Of a stretch of 6,706 bases of DNA, positions 5,812 to 6,706 are shown piece by piece. The DNA comes from Acetobacteraceae bacterium. Its GTDB lineage: Bacteria; Pseudomonadota; Alphaproteobacteria; Acetobacterales; Acetobacteraceae. The first letter of the stretch is position 1. Each line of letters starts with the position of its first letter. The DNA lies in assembly GCA_947476855.1 (NCBI GenBank), contig CANJSR010000281.1, positions 1 to 6,706 of the forward strand. The letters are read 5' to 3'. Under the pieces are notes generated by a model. That model searched no databases. It was given only the letters and a program-made list of their open reading frames with translations, and was not told where the DNA came from. Made by a program: the position numbers and the translations under genes.

Positions 5812-6706
5812 CAGCCTGCCTGGTCAATCGCCGCGCGCAGACGCGGCGGAGAGATCGGCAGGTTCGGCATACGCAGGTTGGTCGCACCGCGGATCGCGTT
5901 GGCGATCGCCGCCATCGGCGGAACGATCGGCACCTCGCCCACGCCACGCACACCGAAGGGGTGGCGGGGATTGGGCACTTCGACCAGCACGGCCTCGATC
6001 ATCGGCACGTCGGAGGCGACGGGGCAGCGGTAGTCCAGGAAGCCCGGATTCTCCATCTGACCCTTGTCGTTGTAGATGTATTCCTCGCTCAGCGCCCAGC
6101 CGATGCCCTGCGCGGCACCGCCCTGGATCTGGCCTTCGACGTAGGACGGGTGGATCGCCTTGCCCACGTCCTGGATCGCCGTATAGCGCTCGATCGTCAC
6201 GTGGCCGGTTTCCTTGTCGACCGACACGTCACAGATATGCGCGCCAAAGCCCGCGCCGGCGCCCTGGGCGTTCACCGACACTTCCGCGTTGACCGGACCA
6301 CCCGTGCGGGCGGCCTTCAGCGCGAGCGTGGCGAGGTCCAGAGGCTCAAACGCGCCAGCGTTCGTGCCGGCCGGGAAGGCCTGCCCATCGCGCCACTCAA
6401 CCGCGTCGGGGGTGATTTCCCAGATCATCGCGGCGCGCTTCTTCAGCTCATCCACAACCTTCTCGGCCGCCTGCGTCGCCGCCATACCGGTGGCAAACGT
6501 GACGCGGGAGCCACCGGTCAGGTGGGTGAAGCCGATGGAAGCCGTGTCGGCGATAGTCGCACGGACGCGTTCGGCCGGAACGCCCAGCACTTCCGCGACC
6601 ATCATGCCCATCGACGTGCGGGAGCCACCGATGTCGGGGCTGCCGGTCGCGACGGTGACCGATCCGTCCTCATTGATGTGGACGGTCGCGGTCGATTCGC
6701 CACCGA
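5811..6706 (-). CDS. Xanthine dehydrogenase-family molybdopterin-binding large subunit (C-terminal part)
   Basis: The C-terminal 297 residues of a large molybdenum hydroxylase subunit; the frame stays open to the window edge, so the N-terminal part is missing. These enzymes hydroxylate purines, aldehydes, aromatic or N-heterocyclic substrates, or oxidise CO, with electrons passing to FeS and FAD subunits. Visible landmarks, numbered from the first whole codon here: VHINEDGSVTVATGSPDIGG at 8-27, followed by SRT; GQIQGG at 191-196, followed by AAQGIGWALSEE, the conserved cofactor-domain stretch; and GVRGVGE at 251-257, whose Glu257 matches the catalytic glutamate. GGSR stands where xanthine dehydrogenases usually have GQG. 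The substrate cannot be assigned because the other active-site loop lies outside the window. It ends by overlapping the moaD-like start. Confidence 0.95.
   Translation of the reverse strand, partial: GGESTATVHINEDGSVTVATGSPDIGGSRTSMGMMVAEVLGVPAERVRATIADTASIGFTHLTGGSRVTFATGMAATQAAEKVVDELKKRAAMIWEITPDAVEWRDGQAFPAGTNAGAFEPLDLATLALKAARTGGPVNAEVSVNAQGAGAGFGAHICDVSVDKETGHVTIERYTAIQDVGKAIHPSYVEGQIQGGAAQGIGWALSEEYIYNDKGQMENPGFLDYRCPVASDVPMIEAVLVEVPNPRHPFGVRGVGEVPIVPPMAAIANAIRGATNLRMPNLPISPPRLRAAIDQAG

Noticed and set aside
1..6706. CRISPR array, tRNA or rRNA
   Set aside because: No regularly spaced short repeats and no cloverleaf or rRNA-like sequence were seen; nearly all the window is coding.

Overview
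The window is GC-rich bacterial DNA with every supported gene on the minus strand, so transcription runs from high to low coordinates. The codon use, the Mo-hydroxylase plus MoaD pairing, and the accessory beta-sandwich domains on the sulfotransferase-like proteins suggest an alphaproteobacterium, perhaps Rhodospirillales/Acetobacteraceae. That placement is inference; no marker gene is present.

Layout in transcription order. (1) 6706-5811: C-terminal part of a xanthine-dehydrogenase-family molybdopterin-binding large subunit, cut by the window edge. (2) 5811-5560: a small MoaD/ThiS-like ubiquitin-fold protein ending in Gly-Gly-Gly, overlapping the previous stop by one base. (3) 5517-4138 and (4) 3998-2610: two tandem paralogous sulfotransferase-like proteins, each an N-terminal beta-sandwich, a helical segment and a PAPS-type P-loop domain. 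(5) A weak terminator and a sigma70-like promoter at about 2575-2527, then a possible 24-codon leader ORF. (6) 2424-709: a third sulfotransferase-like protein without the N-terminal sandwich but with a different C-terminal beta domain. (7) 712-38: a HAD phosphatase of the phosphoglycolate-phosphatase type, overlapping the previous gene by ATGA.

The most informative non-coding structure is a 93-bp direct repeat (3970-4062 and 5489-5581, 5 mismatches). It spans the last codons of the moaD-like gene, the 42-nt leader and the first ten codons of each tandem paralog. The copy before the second paralog carries an orphan moaD tail (codons for P-K-I-G-G-G plus a stop), which marks the paralogs as a tandem duplication that picked up the end of the upstream gene. 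In both leaders a 7-bp stem flanks the Shine-Dalgarno and reaches the A of the ATG; one stem substitution becomes a G-U wobble and keeps the pairing.

How the genes may work together: the three P-loop proteins look like cytoplasmic enzymes that sulfate a glycan or other surface precursor, with the HAD enzyme co-translated with the third. The Mo-hydroxylase and MoaD-like pair is probably a separate functional unit that happens to lie upstream. Acceptor substrates cannot be read from sequence.
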